From CAZDET01 sp964504335 (lineage in GTDB: Bacteria; Bacteroidota; Bacteroidia; Chitinophagales; Saprospiraceae): DNA of 22,196 nt. The DNA lies in the NCBI GenBank assembly GCA_964504335.1, contig CAZDET010000072.1, forward strand, positions 1 through 22,196. Reading direction: 5' to 3'. Shown in pieces: positions 1-7,325 of the stretch. The translations under genes and the position numbers were made by a program. Position 1 is the stretch's first letter. Every line of letters starts with the position of its first letter. The notes under the pieces are model-generated. The model had not been told where the DNA came from and ran no database searches. It saw only the letters and a list, made by a program, of their open reading frames with translations.

Positions 1-2
1 CT

Positions 3-65
3 CCTGTCGTTGTATCCAGGACTGATTCGGGTGCAAAAAAAACTTTTTTGCGGGCGAATCTTTGA
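3..65 (+). CDS. Possible 3' end of a gene entering from the left edge
   Basis: The frame starting at base 3 is open to a TGA at 63-65 and would encode a tail reading PVVVSRTDSGAKKTFLRANL. Too little is present to recognise a family. The valine-rich start followed by a short charged tail is the kind of ending seen after the C-type-lectin or formylglycine-type folds used as targets of diversity-generating retroelements, but this is only an impression. The call rests on an open frame of 21 codons, so it may be chance. Confidence 0.2.
   Translation, partial: PVVVSRTDSGAKKTFLRANL
33..51. other. A/T-rich perfect hairpin
   Basis: Arms GCAAAAAA (33-40) and TTTTTTGC (44-51) are perfectly complementary around a 3-nt loop (AAC). 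It lies inside the possible gene tail at the left edge. It could be a terminator-like stem working in either direction, or a cruciform after that gene. There is no independent evidence for a function. Confidence 0.4.
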
Positions 66-213
66 CCATTCGACCTGTATTCTACTTCTCTGGTAATTTT
101 TGCGCTTGATATCGACGTCATTCCCTCGCTTCCGGTGCCCTACAGCTCCGGATTGACGTCTACCGCAAACATTACCCGAGAAGGTTTTCTATTTTTGCGC
201 CCCGTTGGAAAAA

Positions 214-230
214 ACTCCGCGCAGCGGAGT
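214..230. other. Perfect 7-bp GC-rich hairpin before the MutS-I-like gene
   Basis: ACTCCGC (214-220) and GCGGAGT (224-230) form a perfect stem with a 3-nt loop, ending 22 bp before the ATG at 253. There is no following T-run, so it is not a standard intrinsic terminator. It could be a 5'-UTR structure or an operator. An open frame without a start codon runs over it from 66 to a TGA at 240-242 and was not called as a gene. Confidence 0.45.
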
Positions 231-252
231 CGCAATTATTGAAACAACTTAC

Positions 253-585
253 ATGACAGTAAAAGAGATTCTAGCGTTGGAAGACGCTGGAGGTGAGATT
301 CTTATATTGCATAAGGAAGGCCTGTTTTGGCGTGCGTATCAATACTCTGCCTACTTGTTTTGTACGCATTTTCGGCCGCTGAAAGTGACGGCGAAATTCG
401 TAAAAACAGTGCAAAAAGAAATCTATTATATCGGATTTCCGGAGCAAAGCCTGGAGGGTATTTTGAAGGAGGCCACGCAGCGTGATTGGGAAGTGGAGCG
501 GCAGCAGAGGCAAATTCAAATAAATTTGGAGGTGGATGTTTCTATTCCATCCATCGAATACACAAAATTCGCTAATTTCGGATAA
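253..585 (+). CDS. Small MutS domain I-like protein
   Basis: A 110-residue protein that aligns by eye with the N-terminal mismatch-recognition domain of MutS. The pattern 'EIL-[hydrophobic]-x-x-x-G-x-F', then a helix with A/YLF, a basic stretch, 'IxYIGFPEQSLEGIL' and a final basic helix follow the order of MutS 'EILLFYRMGDFYELF...IPMAGIPYHAVENYL'. The MutS Phe-x-Glu reading motif is here F25-W26-R27, so the Phe is kept and the Glu is Arg. No clamp, lever or ATPase domain follows. The ATG at 253 is chosen over an upstream TTG at 205, because the domain begins there and the TTG extension overlaps a hairpin. Stand-alone MutS-I-like proteins are known to me as accessory (MSL) proteins of some diversity-generating retroelements. 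No reverse transcriptase is in this window, so that role is unproven. Confidence 0.6.
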   Translation: MTVKEILALEDAGGEILILHKEGLFWRAYQYSAYLFCTHFRPLKVTAKFVKTVQKEIYYIGFPEQSLEGILKEATQRDWEVERQQRQIQINLEVDVSIPSIEYTKFANFG

Positions 586-624
586 GCCCAGCGTGACGAC
601 AGGCCTTCACACATATCACATGAC

Positions 625-1149
625 ATGAACAAACCACTTCCTAAACGGCCCGATGGGCGGGCTGCCCGGGTCCAACCTACAGCCGGGCTCATTCTGGTTA
701 TATTCTTAGGGCTACTGGCCCTGCTGGCGACGAATCCGGATTTTTGGGATCCTTTTCTAAACGACCCGGATTTAGATCCCGAGGAAGTCGTGGCCGCAAA
801 GCGGGAAGCCGATGAGATTGCCGAGCGGCACGAGGAGTGGGTGCAGTATAAACTGGTGGCACTGAGTACGAAACGCCGTCCCTGTATTCGGTGTCCGAAG
901 GGGATGGAGACCGTAACTGTTCGTGCGGGTGAAATTTATCGATATGGGATTACAAGCCGGGGAACAAGGCGTTATAAGGATAAAACATACGAAACCCTCG
1001 ACGTAGGCTTTGTGGTAGAACTTAAAGGGGATTACGCGTTGTGTAAAAGGTCAGAGGTCAACAAAATTATAGCCTATAAATTTCTGCCGGAAGCCCAAAA
1101 GCCGGAAGGGAAATTAATTCGGCCACCGGGGAACGGGAATCGTAACTAA
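625..1149 (+). CDS. TM-anchored GIY-YIG/URI-like toxin domain protein
   Basis: A 174-residue protein. Residues 1-18 are basic, 19-36 form one hydrophobic membrane segment, and 50-75 are a charged, probably helical linker. The C-terminal part (about 85-174) has C87-x-x-C90 and then EIYRYGITSRGTRRY (103-117), a GIY-YIG-like strand-turn-strand with the 'Y-x-YGIT...RY' signature. A following E144 and 'IIAYKFLPEA' helix lead to a closing 'RPPGNGN'. This order matches C-terminal nuclease-like toxin domains of Bacteroidota polymorphic toxins as I remember them, normally found at the ends of large Rhs or T6SS proteins. Here the domain stands almost alone behind a single membrane anchor. The next gene is a probable immunity protein 51 bp downstream, which supports the toxin reading. 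DNA cleavage is inferred, not shown. Alternative: a membrane protein with an inactive URI fold. Confidence 0.62.
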   Translation: MNKPLPKRPDGRAARVQPTAGLILVIFLGLLALLATNPDFWDPFLNDPDLDPEEVVAAKREADEIAERHEEWVQYKLVALSTKRRPCIRCPKGMETVTVRAGEIYRYGITSRGTRRYKDKTYETLDVGFVVELKGDYALCKRSEVNKIIAYKFLPEAQKPEGKLIRPPGNGNRN

Positions 1150-1200
1150 GTTCTTCTTTTGGGAACCCTTCCCAGTAATTCAGAATAATAGGAATTCGCT

Positions 1201-1602
1201 ATGGTACGAGAAAAGAAAATCCGCGATTTTGTCTTTATGGAAGACCTGGATTTAGGCGAAAAGGCCTATATGAGCCTATGGTTGAGCAACCTCATCGACG
1301 AAGACTTGAACCTATCCGATTACGGCGAGGCAGTAGCCTATATCACCTTTTCCCCAACCATCAGCAATGAAATGGAACTCGAAAGTACTTATGAGAAGCG
1401 GAAACGAAAGCTTCGACTTCAGTACCGCATCGATCCCACCGCCGCGCTGGAAGCCGATGCCCCCCAATTTTTCGACTTGCTGCTCAACGGCCTCATCGAG
1501 GCGGTAGAAGCCTTTGAAAAGCCCGCCACCGGATTCGATCGGGCGGCCTTCGCACGGGATTTGCGCAAGCTGCGCTTCGAGCAGTTGGTTCCGGTGGATT
1601 AA
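1201..1602 (+). CDS. Probable immunity protein, Imm44-like
   Basis: A 133-residue acidic protein without a signal or membrane segment, so cytoplasmic. The middle 'YGEAVAYITFSPTISNEM', a 'YEKRKRKLRLQYRID' segment and a C-terminal 'FFDLLLNGLIEAVEAF' helix follow the pattern I know from Imm44-type immunity proteins of polymorphic toxin systems. It lies 51 bp after the putative toxin on the same strand, the normal toxin-then-immunity order, and would bind and block that toxin domain. The start ATG is the first in frame, with an A-rich leader and no clear Shine-Dalgarno sequence, as is usual in Bacteroidota. The family assignment is from memory of the motif. Without the neighbour it would be called hypothetical. 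Confidence 0.58.
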   Translation: MVREKKIRDFVFMEDLDLGEKAYMSLWLSNLIDEDLNLSDYGEAVAYITFSPTISNEMELESTYEKRKRKLRLQYRIDPTAALEADAPQFFDLLLNGLIEAVEAFEKPATGFDRAAFARDLRKLRFEQLVPVD

Positions 1603-2159
1603 TCAAAGTGAGCAATTCTTGCTTCGTTATTTTTAATTGGTCCGGCGGCCATCCGGCGTAGTGCTCCGTCTCAAGAGAAATGTATAATACCTCGACAAAT
1701 TTAGACCACAACCAAGCGCTTCTTAATTGAATTCAAGCTGTATTTTGATAACGATGAATGGGCTCTATTCTCCCAATTCCTTGGTGGCCTCATGTAGTGT
1801 ACCGCAAAATCTGCCCCAATCCACCGCTTTCCAACCAGGGGCGATTAAAATCAGCAATATGTGATTATTTTTTATATGAACGGCGAAGTATCACTGCCCA
1901 ATGCTCCTCGATTATTAAAGACCTTGCAAGTAAATCGTATCACCCTACGCAATGAAGGGCTTCCAATTTGCGGCCATGCCGCGCTTAAAACTCTATGTGT
2001 ACGGATGTCTCCGTGTGGCATCCGGCTTACCCAATCATTGCAATTAATAGTGTCCAAGGGGGAGGTTGGGCCATGGTGCCCAATGCTTTCCTCCCTGGGC
2101 AGTTGATGGCTACTAGCCAGCGGTTTTATTGGCAGGCGTATTTGTTCCTGTCCTTCCCC
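1603..2159. other. Gene-free stretch with one long hairpin
   Basis: Several short open frames exist on both strands, but none has a recognisable motif, a leader or a composition like its neighbours. The only clear structure is a 12-bp imperfect hairpin at 2060-2095: GGGAGG (2060-2065) pairs with CCTCCC (2090-2095), and TTGGGC (2066-2071) with GCCCAA (2078-2083), leaving a 6-nt bulge TGCTTT. It may be the remains of accessory DNA next to the toxin/immunity pair. Confidence 0.5.
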
Positions 2160-3185
2160 TTACCCCTGCGCAAAGAGTAGATCGATCCGCTTCCTTGTTT
2201 GCGCCACTTTATCGGTTAGTCGGTTGAAGAAGTTATTTCTGTTTTTGCGGGAGGAAATGCTAATAGGGGTGGAATGCCGAATGATTTTGTCGAACCATCC
2301 CTCGATGGATGCGCAGACTTTTTGCTCTAGGGTGTATATGAAGTTGGGCGTATCGAAGGTGACGAATAGTCCCTGTAAGTAATCGGAGGTTACCAAAATA
2401 GTATTGTTGGTGCCGACGAGTTCGTTGTAATACAGATTAAACTGACTGTTTTCGGCAATGGGCGTTTGGCCCGGGAGGAACTTTTTCCCTGCTTCGGCCA
2501 TCGAGCGGGCATGCTCCAGCATCCGGCCAATGTCGAGGCAAATTTCCTGCGCTACGTCGATCCGATCGATGCGGCCCTCTTCGATCATGTATTCAATCTG
2601 ATGGAGCGATTGCTCTACCACCGACAGCGACCAAAAATCGGTGCTATTTACGCTCAAATAGAGCTGACAAATAGTAGCGGCTAGGTCCAGCTCCTGGGAA
2701 GTAAGCAGGTCAAAATCGAATTTCCGATCGGCCAAATAGGGAAATTCCCAATTGGTGAGGCCGTAAATATACAGCTTGAACGCCAGGATTCGGGGGAACA
2801 TCATGAACACATAAAACGGGATCTCCCGAGTGGCGTAGAATACCCGCACGCCGGGTTGGCTGCTAAATGTCGATACCTGCTCGTGCATCTGGGTGAAGTA
2901 GTCCCAGTAGTTGGAAATGGTTCCCTGGTGCGAGTCGTACTGAAAGGTCAGTCGGTTGGAGTTTACGGCTATTAGATCGTCAAGGGAGAGTTGGAAATGG
3001 ATCGCCAGGGTTTGAATTTCCTGGGGGGTAAGCGCCGTATCCCCTCGCAACCGGCGGTATACCCCATCCCGATTCAGAGACAGGATGGTCATTAACTGAC
3101 TAGCCGCGTCGGCTTTTCTGGGATAGCGGGCTACAATCTGATTCAGGAGTAATTCCTGGAGATTCCCCGTCAAGGAACGTTTCAT
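2160..3185 (-). CDS. Helix-turn-helix transcriptional regulator
   Basis: A 341-residue protein. Residues 25-72 form a BetR/XRE-like helix-turn-helix: 'AASQLMTILSLNRDGVYRRL', then a turn and 'LTPQEIQTLAIHFQLSLDDL'. The remaining 270 residues have no membrane segment and look like a mostly helical sensor or dimerisation region rich in aromatic residues, ending in a basic tail. This architecture is common in Bacteroidota and is usually annotated only as an HTH protein. It follows the bicarbonate-permease gene on the same strand after 200 bp, so it may have its own promoter. Ligand and targets are unknown. The ATG at 3185 is the natural start, directly before the HTH. Confidence 0.75.
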   Translation of the reverse strand: MKRSLTGNLQELLLNQIVARYPRKADAASQLMTILSLNRDGVYRRLRGDTALTPQEIQTLAIHFQLSLDDLIAVNSNRLTFQYDSHQGTISNYWDYFTQMHEQVSTFSSQPGVRVFYATREIPFYVFMMFPRILAFKLYIYGLTNWEFPYLADRKFDFDLLTSQELDLAATICQLYLSVNSTDFWSLSVVEQSLHQIEYMIEEGRIDRIDVAQEICLDIGRMLEHARSMAEAGKKFLPGQTPIAENSQFNLYYNELVGTNNTILVTSDYLQGLFVTFDTPNFIYTLEQKVCASIEGWFDKIIRHSTPISISSRKNRNNFFNRLTDKVAQTRKRIDLLFAQG

Positions 3186-3385
3186 TGATGGATGTATAAT
3201 GCGGTAATAGGGTAACTAAATCGTAGCGAAATATACTTCACCCGAAAGCTCTAACCGAAGAATGGCCTATTTAATCAGGATATATAATTTATTTTTATTT
3301 GAATTTGGGAATATTTGCTCTCGTCGTAAGCGGACTCTCCGGGCTTTTCCAAAACCTCCAATTTTACTATTGTGAACGCACGTCT

Positions 3386-4375
3386 CTACCCCCCCGCCAG
3401 CACAAATCCTTTCCCCACCGTTTGAATCAAAAACAAGTACAGTGGCATTCCCAATGTGATATTGAAGGGAAACGTAATGGCCAGGGCCATCGGTAAATAC
3501 AAACTGGGGTTTGCCTTCGGGGCCGCGATGCGCATGGCGGCGGGCACGGCAATGTAGGAGGCGCTCGACGCCAGGATGGCAAATAGAAAGCGGTTGCCTA
3601 CGCTTTCGGTGAAGAGGCCCGACAGCAAGGCCGCTGCGCAGCCGTTGAGGATGGGTATAATGATGGCGAATAGGAAGGCAAACTTCCCTTTTTTCAGAAA
3701 GGCGGAGAGCTCTTTACCGCTCGTGATGCCCATATCCAGGAGGAAGACAGCCAGAAAGCCTTTAAAAATATCGGTGGTAAATGGCTTGATGCCTTCGGCC
3801 TGCTGGTCGCTGGCCAGAAAGCCGACGAGGAGCGAGCCCAGAATCAAGAAAACACTGCCATTGGTGAGCGAATGGTGGAGGATCTTGCTCATACCGATCG
3901 ATTTCGATTGCTCCCGGCTAAACAAGGCCATGAGGAGTACCCCCACAATGATGGAGGGCGCTTCCATCAGCGCCATCACGGCCACCATGTGCCCTCCGAA
4001 CGGAATTTGCTCGATGTCGAGAAAGGAAATGGCCGTCACAAAAGTCACGGCGCTGACCGAGCCGTAGGAGGCCGCAATGGCCCCCGCATTCGCCACGCTG
4101 AATTTGCGCCGCAGAATGAAGTAGGTGTAGAGCGGCACCGCCACGGCCAGAAAAACACCGAACAACAGCGACCAAACGACTTCCATCGAGAAATCGCTGT
4201 GGGAGAGCTCCTGCCCGCCCTTAAATCCGATGGAAAACAGGAGGTAGATAGAAATGAACTTCGCGGAGTTGGCGGGAATTTCCAGGTCGCTTTTCACTTG
4301 CACCGATAAAATCCCGAGAAAGAAGAACAGTAGGGCCGGGTTGGTGAGGTTGTCGAACAACAGATGTAAATCCAT
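3386..4375 (-). CDS. sbtA: SbtA-type sodium-dependent bicarbonate permease
   Basis: A 329-residue integral membrane protein with about ten hydrophobic segments. The N-terminus 'NLTNPALLFFFLGILSVQVK', the 'FKGGQEL' loop, 'AASYGSVSAVTFVTAISFL' and the second-half repeat with 'LLDMGITSGKEL' and 'ASSASYIAVPAAMRIAAP' are the marks of the SbtA (DUF897) family. The two inverted halves, each with a Ser/Gly-rich crossover, are visible. It should import bicarbonate with sodium, either for anaplerotic carboxylation or for pH and salt balance, since nothing here suggests autotrophy. The usual PII-like partner SbtB is not adjacent. Downstream on the same strand is an HTH regulator of unknown target. Length is slightly short of the cyanobacterial proteins but no end is missing. 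Confidence 0.85.
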   Translation of the reverse strand: MDLHLLFDNLTNPALLFFFLGILSVQVKSDLEIPANSAKFISIYLLFSIGFKGGQELSHSDFSMEVVWSLLFGVFLAVAVPLYTYFILRRKFSVANAGAIAASYGSVSAVTFVTAISFLDIEQIPFGGHMVAVMALMEAPSIIVGVLLMALFSREQSKSIGMSKILHHSLTNGSVFLILGSLLVGFLASDQQAEGIKPFTTDIFKGFLAVFLLDMGITSGKELSAFLKKGKFAFLFAIIIPILNGCAAALLSGLFTESVGNRFLFAILASSASYIAVPAAMRIAAPKANPSLYLPMALAITFPFNITLGMPLYLFLIQTVGKGFVLAGG

Positions 4376-4688
4376 GTAAAGGCACGGCTTTTTATGAGAA
4401 AAAGGCGGTGGTTTTGCCGGCGCAAAGGTGGGGTAATTTTTTATTTATTAAAATTTATGTTTTTTATGAGGATTATAAGGAAAAGTAATGGAAACGGCGA
4501 TCTACTCGATTTGAATCGAAATGGAGTGGTGAATCTTCGAAATTTGTTGTTACTCAAACGTGAACATCCACCTGAATTGGGCTGAACCCAGTTGGGCATC
4601 CGCTGGTTATTCCTCTCTTATAATAATTATTCGAAGGCATACTGGAAGAACCGACCCAGGCGTCGAAATGATTTTTAGTGTCGCTTAA

Positions 4689-4718
4689 AATAATTTTTAG
4701 ACTAGTCTAAAAATTATT
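4689..4718. promoter_or_regulatory. Perfect 30-bp palindrome, probable operator
   Basis: The 15-base half AATAATTTTTAGACT (4689-4703) is followed at once by its exact reverse complement (4704-4718). It ends where a Bacteroidota -7 element TACCTTTG (4718-4725) begins and covers the -33/spacer region, so a bound dimer would block RNA polymerase. The A/T-rich arms around a TTTAGACTAGTCTAAA core recall DtxR/MntR-type metal-repressor sites. This is an analogy and the regulator is not in the window. Confidence 0.65.
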
Positions 4719-4725
4719 ACCTTTG
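4718..4725 (+). promoter_or_regulatory. Probable -7 element of the TonB receptor gene
   Basis: TACCTTTG matches the Bacteroidota -7 consensus TAnnTTTG exactly. Transcription would begin near 4732 and leave a leader of only about 15 nt before the ATG at 4747. The -33 position is T-rich (TTT) instead of TTG and lies inside the palindrome. Confidence 0.5.
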
Positions 4726-4746
4726 GTCTTTCAAAAGAAGGTCTGC

Positions 4747-7113
4747 ATGAAGCGTTTACAGTACACCCTCCTCTGTTGTCTCATCGGGACCCTGCTACAC
4801 GGACAGTCGGCAAGCCTCTTCGGTACGATTCGCTCGACGGAGGGGCCGCTGGAGTTCGCCACCCTGCGGTTGGAAGGGCCCGATTTCTTCCAGGGTACGA
4901 CGACGGACGAATCGGGCAACTATCGCCTCGCGAATATTCCCGCCGGCACGTTCGTGCTAACCATCAGCCGCCTGGGCTACCAGACGTACACGGAAACGAT
5001 CCAGCTAACGGCCAATCAGGAACTGCGCCACGATGTGGAGTTGGAGGCCGATCGCCTGCAGCTCGACGAGGTGGTGGTCAGTGCCACGCGCTATCAACTC
5101 GACCGTTCTGATGCGCCGGTGGTGGTCAGTGTGGTGGGGGAGCGGCTGTTTGAGGCGACGCAATCGATGGCGCTATCGGAGGGGCTGCACTTTCAGCCCG
5201 GGGTGCGAGTAGAGACCAACTGCCAGAATTGCGGCTTTACACAGGTCCGCCTCAACGGCCTGGAGGGGGGCTACTCCCAAATTCTGATCAACAGCCGCCC
5301 GGTGTTCAGCGCACTGAATAGCGTGTACGGGCTCGATCAAATCCCGACCAGCATCATCGATCGGGTAGAGGTGGTGCGCAGTGGCGGCTCGGCCTTGTTT
5401 GGCTCCAATGCTATTGCGGGTACGATCAACATCATTACCAAAGAGCCGATTCTCAACACTTGGTCGGTGGGTAGCAACTTCGCCCTGATCGACGGCGAAG
5501 TGCCCGATCGAACCCTCAACTTCAACGGCTCGCTCGTGAGCGACGATCTGCGCAGCGGGGTGACCTTCTACGGCATGACCCGTAAGCGCAATGCCTTCGA
5601 TGCCAACGGCGACGGCTTTTCCGAAATGACTCTACTCGAAAACAATACTATCGGGGCCAAGGCCTTTTTCAAACCCGGCTATAACAGCAAGATCACGTTC
5701 GACGCCAGTGCCATTCGGGAATACCGCCGCGGGGGCGATCGGCTCGATCTGGCCCCCCACTTCGCCGACATCACCGAAGAACTCGACCACAACACCTTTC
5801 TCGGTGGGCTGACCTTCGATCTGTACGGCGACAACGACCGCAACAAGTTCTCCACTTACCTTTCCGGGCAAACCACCCAGCGCGACAGCTATTACGGGGG
5901 GCTCGGCGGCGGCCGGACGGCCGAAGACAGTACACTGGCCCTGAATGCCTACGGCAACACAGAAGACCTGGCATTGGTGAGCGGCCTCCAACTGGTGCGC
6001 CGCATCGGTGCGCGCGACGTCCTGACAGTCGGAGTGGAACATCAATTCAGCGACGTGCGCGACGAAATTCCCGGCTACAATCGCCTGGTAGATCAGCAGG
6101 TAACTTCCAGCGGTGTTTACGCCCAGTACGAATGGAAGCCCAATGAGCGCTTCACGGCCCTGCTGGGCGCGCGCTACGACCAGACGAGCGTGGATGGCAG
6201 CTACAATATCGGTGCCGTGCAGCGGCAGGTCGATGTGTCCATCGGCGTCCTGAGCCCGCGGGCCACCTTCCTCTACGATCTGACCAACGACTTGCAGTTG
6301 AGAGGAGGCTACGCGCGCGGCTTCCGGGCGCCACAGGCATTCAACGAAGACCTGCACATCTCCTCTGTGGGCGGCGAGCCGCAATTCGTCATTCTCTCCG
6401 ACAACCTCGACAAGGAGCTATCGGATGCTTTCACGGCCTCCCTGAACTACGCCCACACCTTTGGCCGCACCCAAACCAACTTTCTGTTTGAGGGCTTTCA
6501 CACGCAGTTGCGGCAGCCCTTCACGATCGTCAGCACGGGTGCCGTTCTACCCAACGGGTCCATTCTGGAGGAGGTGCGCAATGGAGCAAGCGCCAGGGTG
6601 AGTGGCTTCAATGTTGAAAGCAGTATTTCGCCCTCCGGCGATTTCCTGTTTCAGTTGGGCGGCACCCTCCAGCAGACCCGCTACGAAGAAGCGCAAATCC
6701 TCTTCGAACCGGAGGACGGTAGCAGCGGAGAGACCACGGTGGCCGTCGAGGAGTTTGTGCGCACGCCCACGGCCTACGGCTACTTCGTCACCAATTACCG
6801 GCCCAACGAGCACTTCTCCGTCGATCTGACGGGAGCCTACACCGGGCCCATGATTGTGCCCCGGGTGGTGAGCGAAAGTGGCTTCCTCAACCTGATCGAG
6901 AGCGATCCCTTCCTGGAATTCAACCTCAAGCTGAGCTACCACTTTGATTTGACCGAAGCGTTTCAGCTGGAGCTCAGCGGCGGCATCCAGAATGCGTTCA
7001 ATAGCTACCAGGATGATTTCGATATTGGCCCTACGCGGGATTCGGATTTCATTTACGGGCCGGGGCGTCCGCGCACGTTTTTTGTGGGGGTGAAGGTGGG
7101 GGATTTTCATTGA
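4747..7113 (+). CDS. TonB-dependent outer-membrane receptor
   Basis: A 788-residue protein. Residues 1-19 (MKRLQYTLLCCLIGTLLHGQ) are a signal peptide. About 22-95 is a carboxypeptidase-regulatory-like beta domain, 110-230 the plug, and the rest a 22-strand-type barrel. The plug has N158-C159-Q-N-C162-G, then 'TQVRLNGLEGGYSQILINSR', 'IDRVEVVRSGG' and 'AIAGTINIITKEP', typical of CirA/BtuB-like receptors. It should bring a scarce ligand (metal complex, siderophore, heme or cobalamin) across the outer membrane with TonB energy. No SusD partner is adjacent, which argues against glycan uptake. The ATG at 4747 is preferred to an upstream TTG at 4723, because the signal peptide begins there and the TTG overlaps the -7 element. 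The palindromic operator suggests repression by a metal or nutrient regulator. Confidence 0.92.
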   Translation: MKRLQYTLLCCLIGTLLHGQSASLFGTIRSTEGPLEFATLRLEGPDFFQGTTTDESGNYRLANIPAGTFVLTISRLGYQTYTETIQLTANQELRHDVELEADRLQLDEVVVSATRYQLDRSDAPVVVSVVGERLFEATQSMALSEGLHFQPGVRVETNCQNCGFTQVRLNGLEGGYSQILINSRPVFSALNSVYGLDQIPTSIIDRVEVVRSGGSALFGSNAIAGTINIITKEPILNTWSVGSNFALIDGEVPDRTLNFNGSLVSDDLRSGVTFYGMTRKRNAFDANGDGFSEMTLLENNTIGAKAFFKPGYNSKITFDASAIREYRRGGDRLDLAPHFADITEELDHNTFLGGLTFDLYGDNDRNKFSTYLSGQTTQRDSYYGGLGGGRTAEDSTLALNAYGNTEDLALVSGLQLVRRIGARDVLTVGVEHQFSDVRDEIPGYNRLVDQQVTSSGVYAQYEWKPNERFTALLGARYDQTSVDGSYNIGAVQRQVDVSIGVLSPRATFLYDLTNDLQLRGGYARGFRAPQAFNEDLHISSVGGEPQFVILSDNLDKELSDAFTASLNYAHTFGRTQTNFLFEGFHTQLRQPFTIVSTGAVLPNGSILEEVRNGASARVSGFNVESSISPSGDFLFQLGGTLQQTRYEEAQILFEPEDGSSGETTVAVEEFVRTPTAYGYFVTNYRPNEHFSVDLTGAYTGPMIVPRVVSESGFLNLIESDPFLEFNLKLSYHFDLTEAFQLELSGGIQNAFNSYQDDFDIGPTRDSDFIYGPGRPRTFFVGVKVGDFH

Positions 7114-7294
7114 CAAGAAAGGATAATGACTATTGGCAGAAGTTATAGTCGCATTCGTTTTGGATCCTGCCGGGTATCGAAGATATCAGTAATGAAGATA
7201 ACTGGATCCTTGATCGGTCTTAGGTTAGGTCAAACGCATTAAAATGCTTAGGGATAGCCTTCTGAGGTTTTTTGGCACTTTGACCCATCAGGAC

Positions 7295-7325
7295 TTGCTT
7301 CTGTGGCAAGAAGCGTGCATCTTTG
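7295..7325 (+). promoter_or_regulatory. Promoter-like sequence of repeat copy 1
   Basis: TTG at 7295-7297, exactly 20 nt, then CATCTTTG at 7318-7325. This differs from the Bacteroidota consensus (TTG-N19-21-TAnnTTTG) by one base. The same layout, with a perfect -7, is found at the same place in repeat copy 2, and the -7 and following 14 bases are conserved between copies. Confidence 0.5.

Larger units (their letters stand above)
4376..4746. other. Divergent intergenic region before the TonB receptor
   Basis: It separates the minus-strand permease from the plus-strand TonB receptor and should carry both promoters. It is rich in A/T. A perfect inverted repeat TCGATT-TG-AATCGA lies at 4506-4519, and the 30-bp palindrome listed separately at 4689-4718. 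A 63-codon open frame at 4394-4585 has no family features and is not called. Confidence 0.6.

Noticed and set aside
66..242. Open plus-strand frame ending at a TGA before the MutS-I-like gene
   Set aside because: No start codon, a stop just before it (63-65), no motif. It could be a frame-shifted tail, but nothing supports it.
1..252. DGR template repeat
   Set aside because: No AAC-rich block and no near-duplicate of another part of the window was found. Only the accessory-like gene is suggestive.
1758..2180. Three overlapping short plus-strand frames after the immunity gene
   Set aside because: They overlap each other, lack motifs and have odd composition. No support as genes.
4394..4585. 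Small open frame (63 codons) before the TonB receptor
   Set aside because: Lys/Arg/Asn-rich translation of A/T-rich intergenic DNA, no motif, no promoter of its own.
5632..6384. 250-codon open frame antisense to the TonB receptor
   Set aside because: It mirrors the codon pattern of the GC-rich receptor gene, has no family features and no leader. It is a shadow frame.
6547..7116. 189-codon open frame antisense to the 3' part of the TonB receptor
   Set aside because: Same reason: the opposite strand is a clear barrel domain and the peptide has no recognisable motif.
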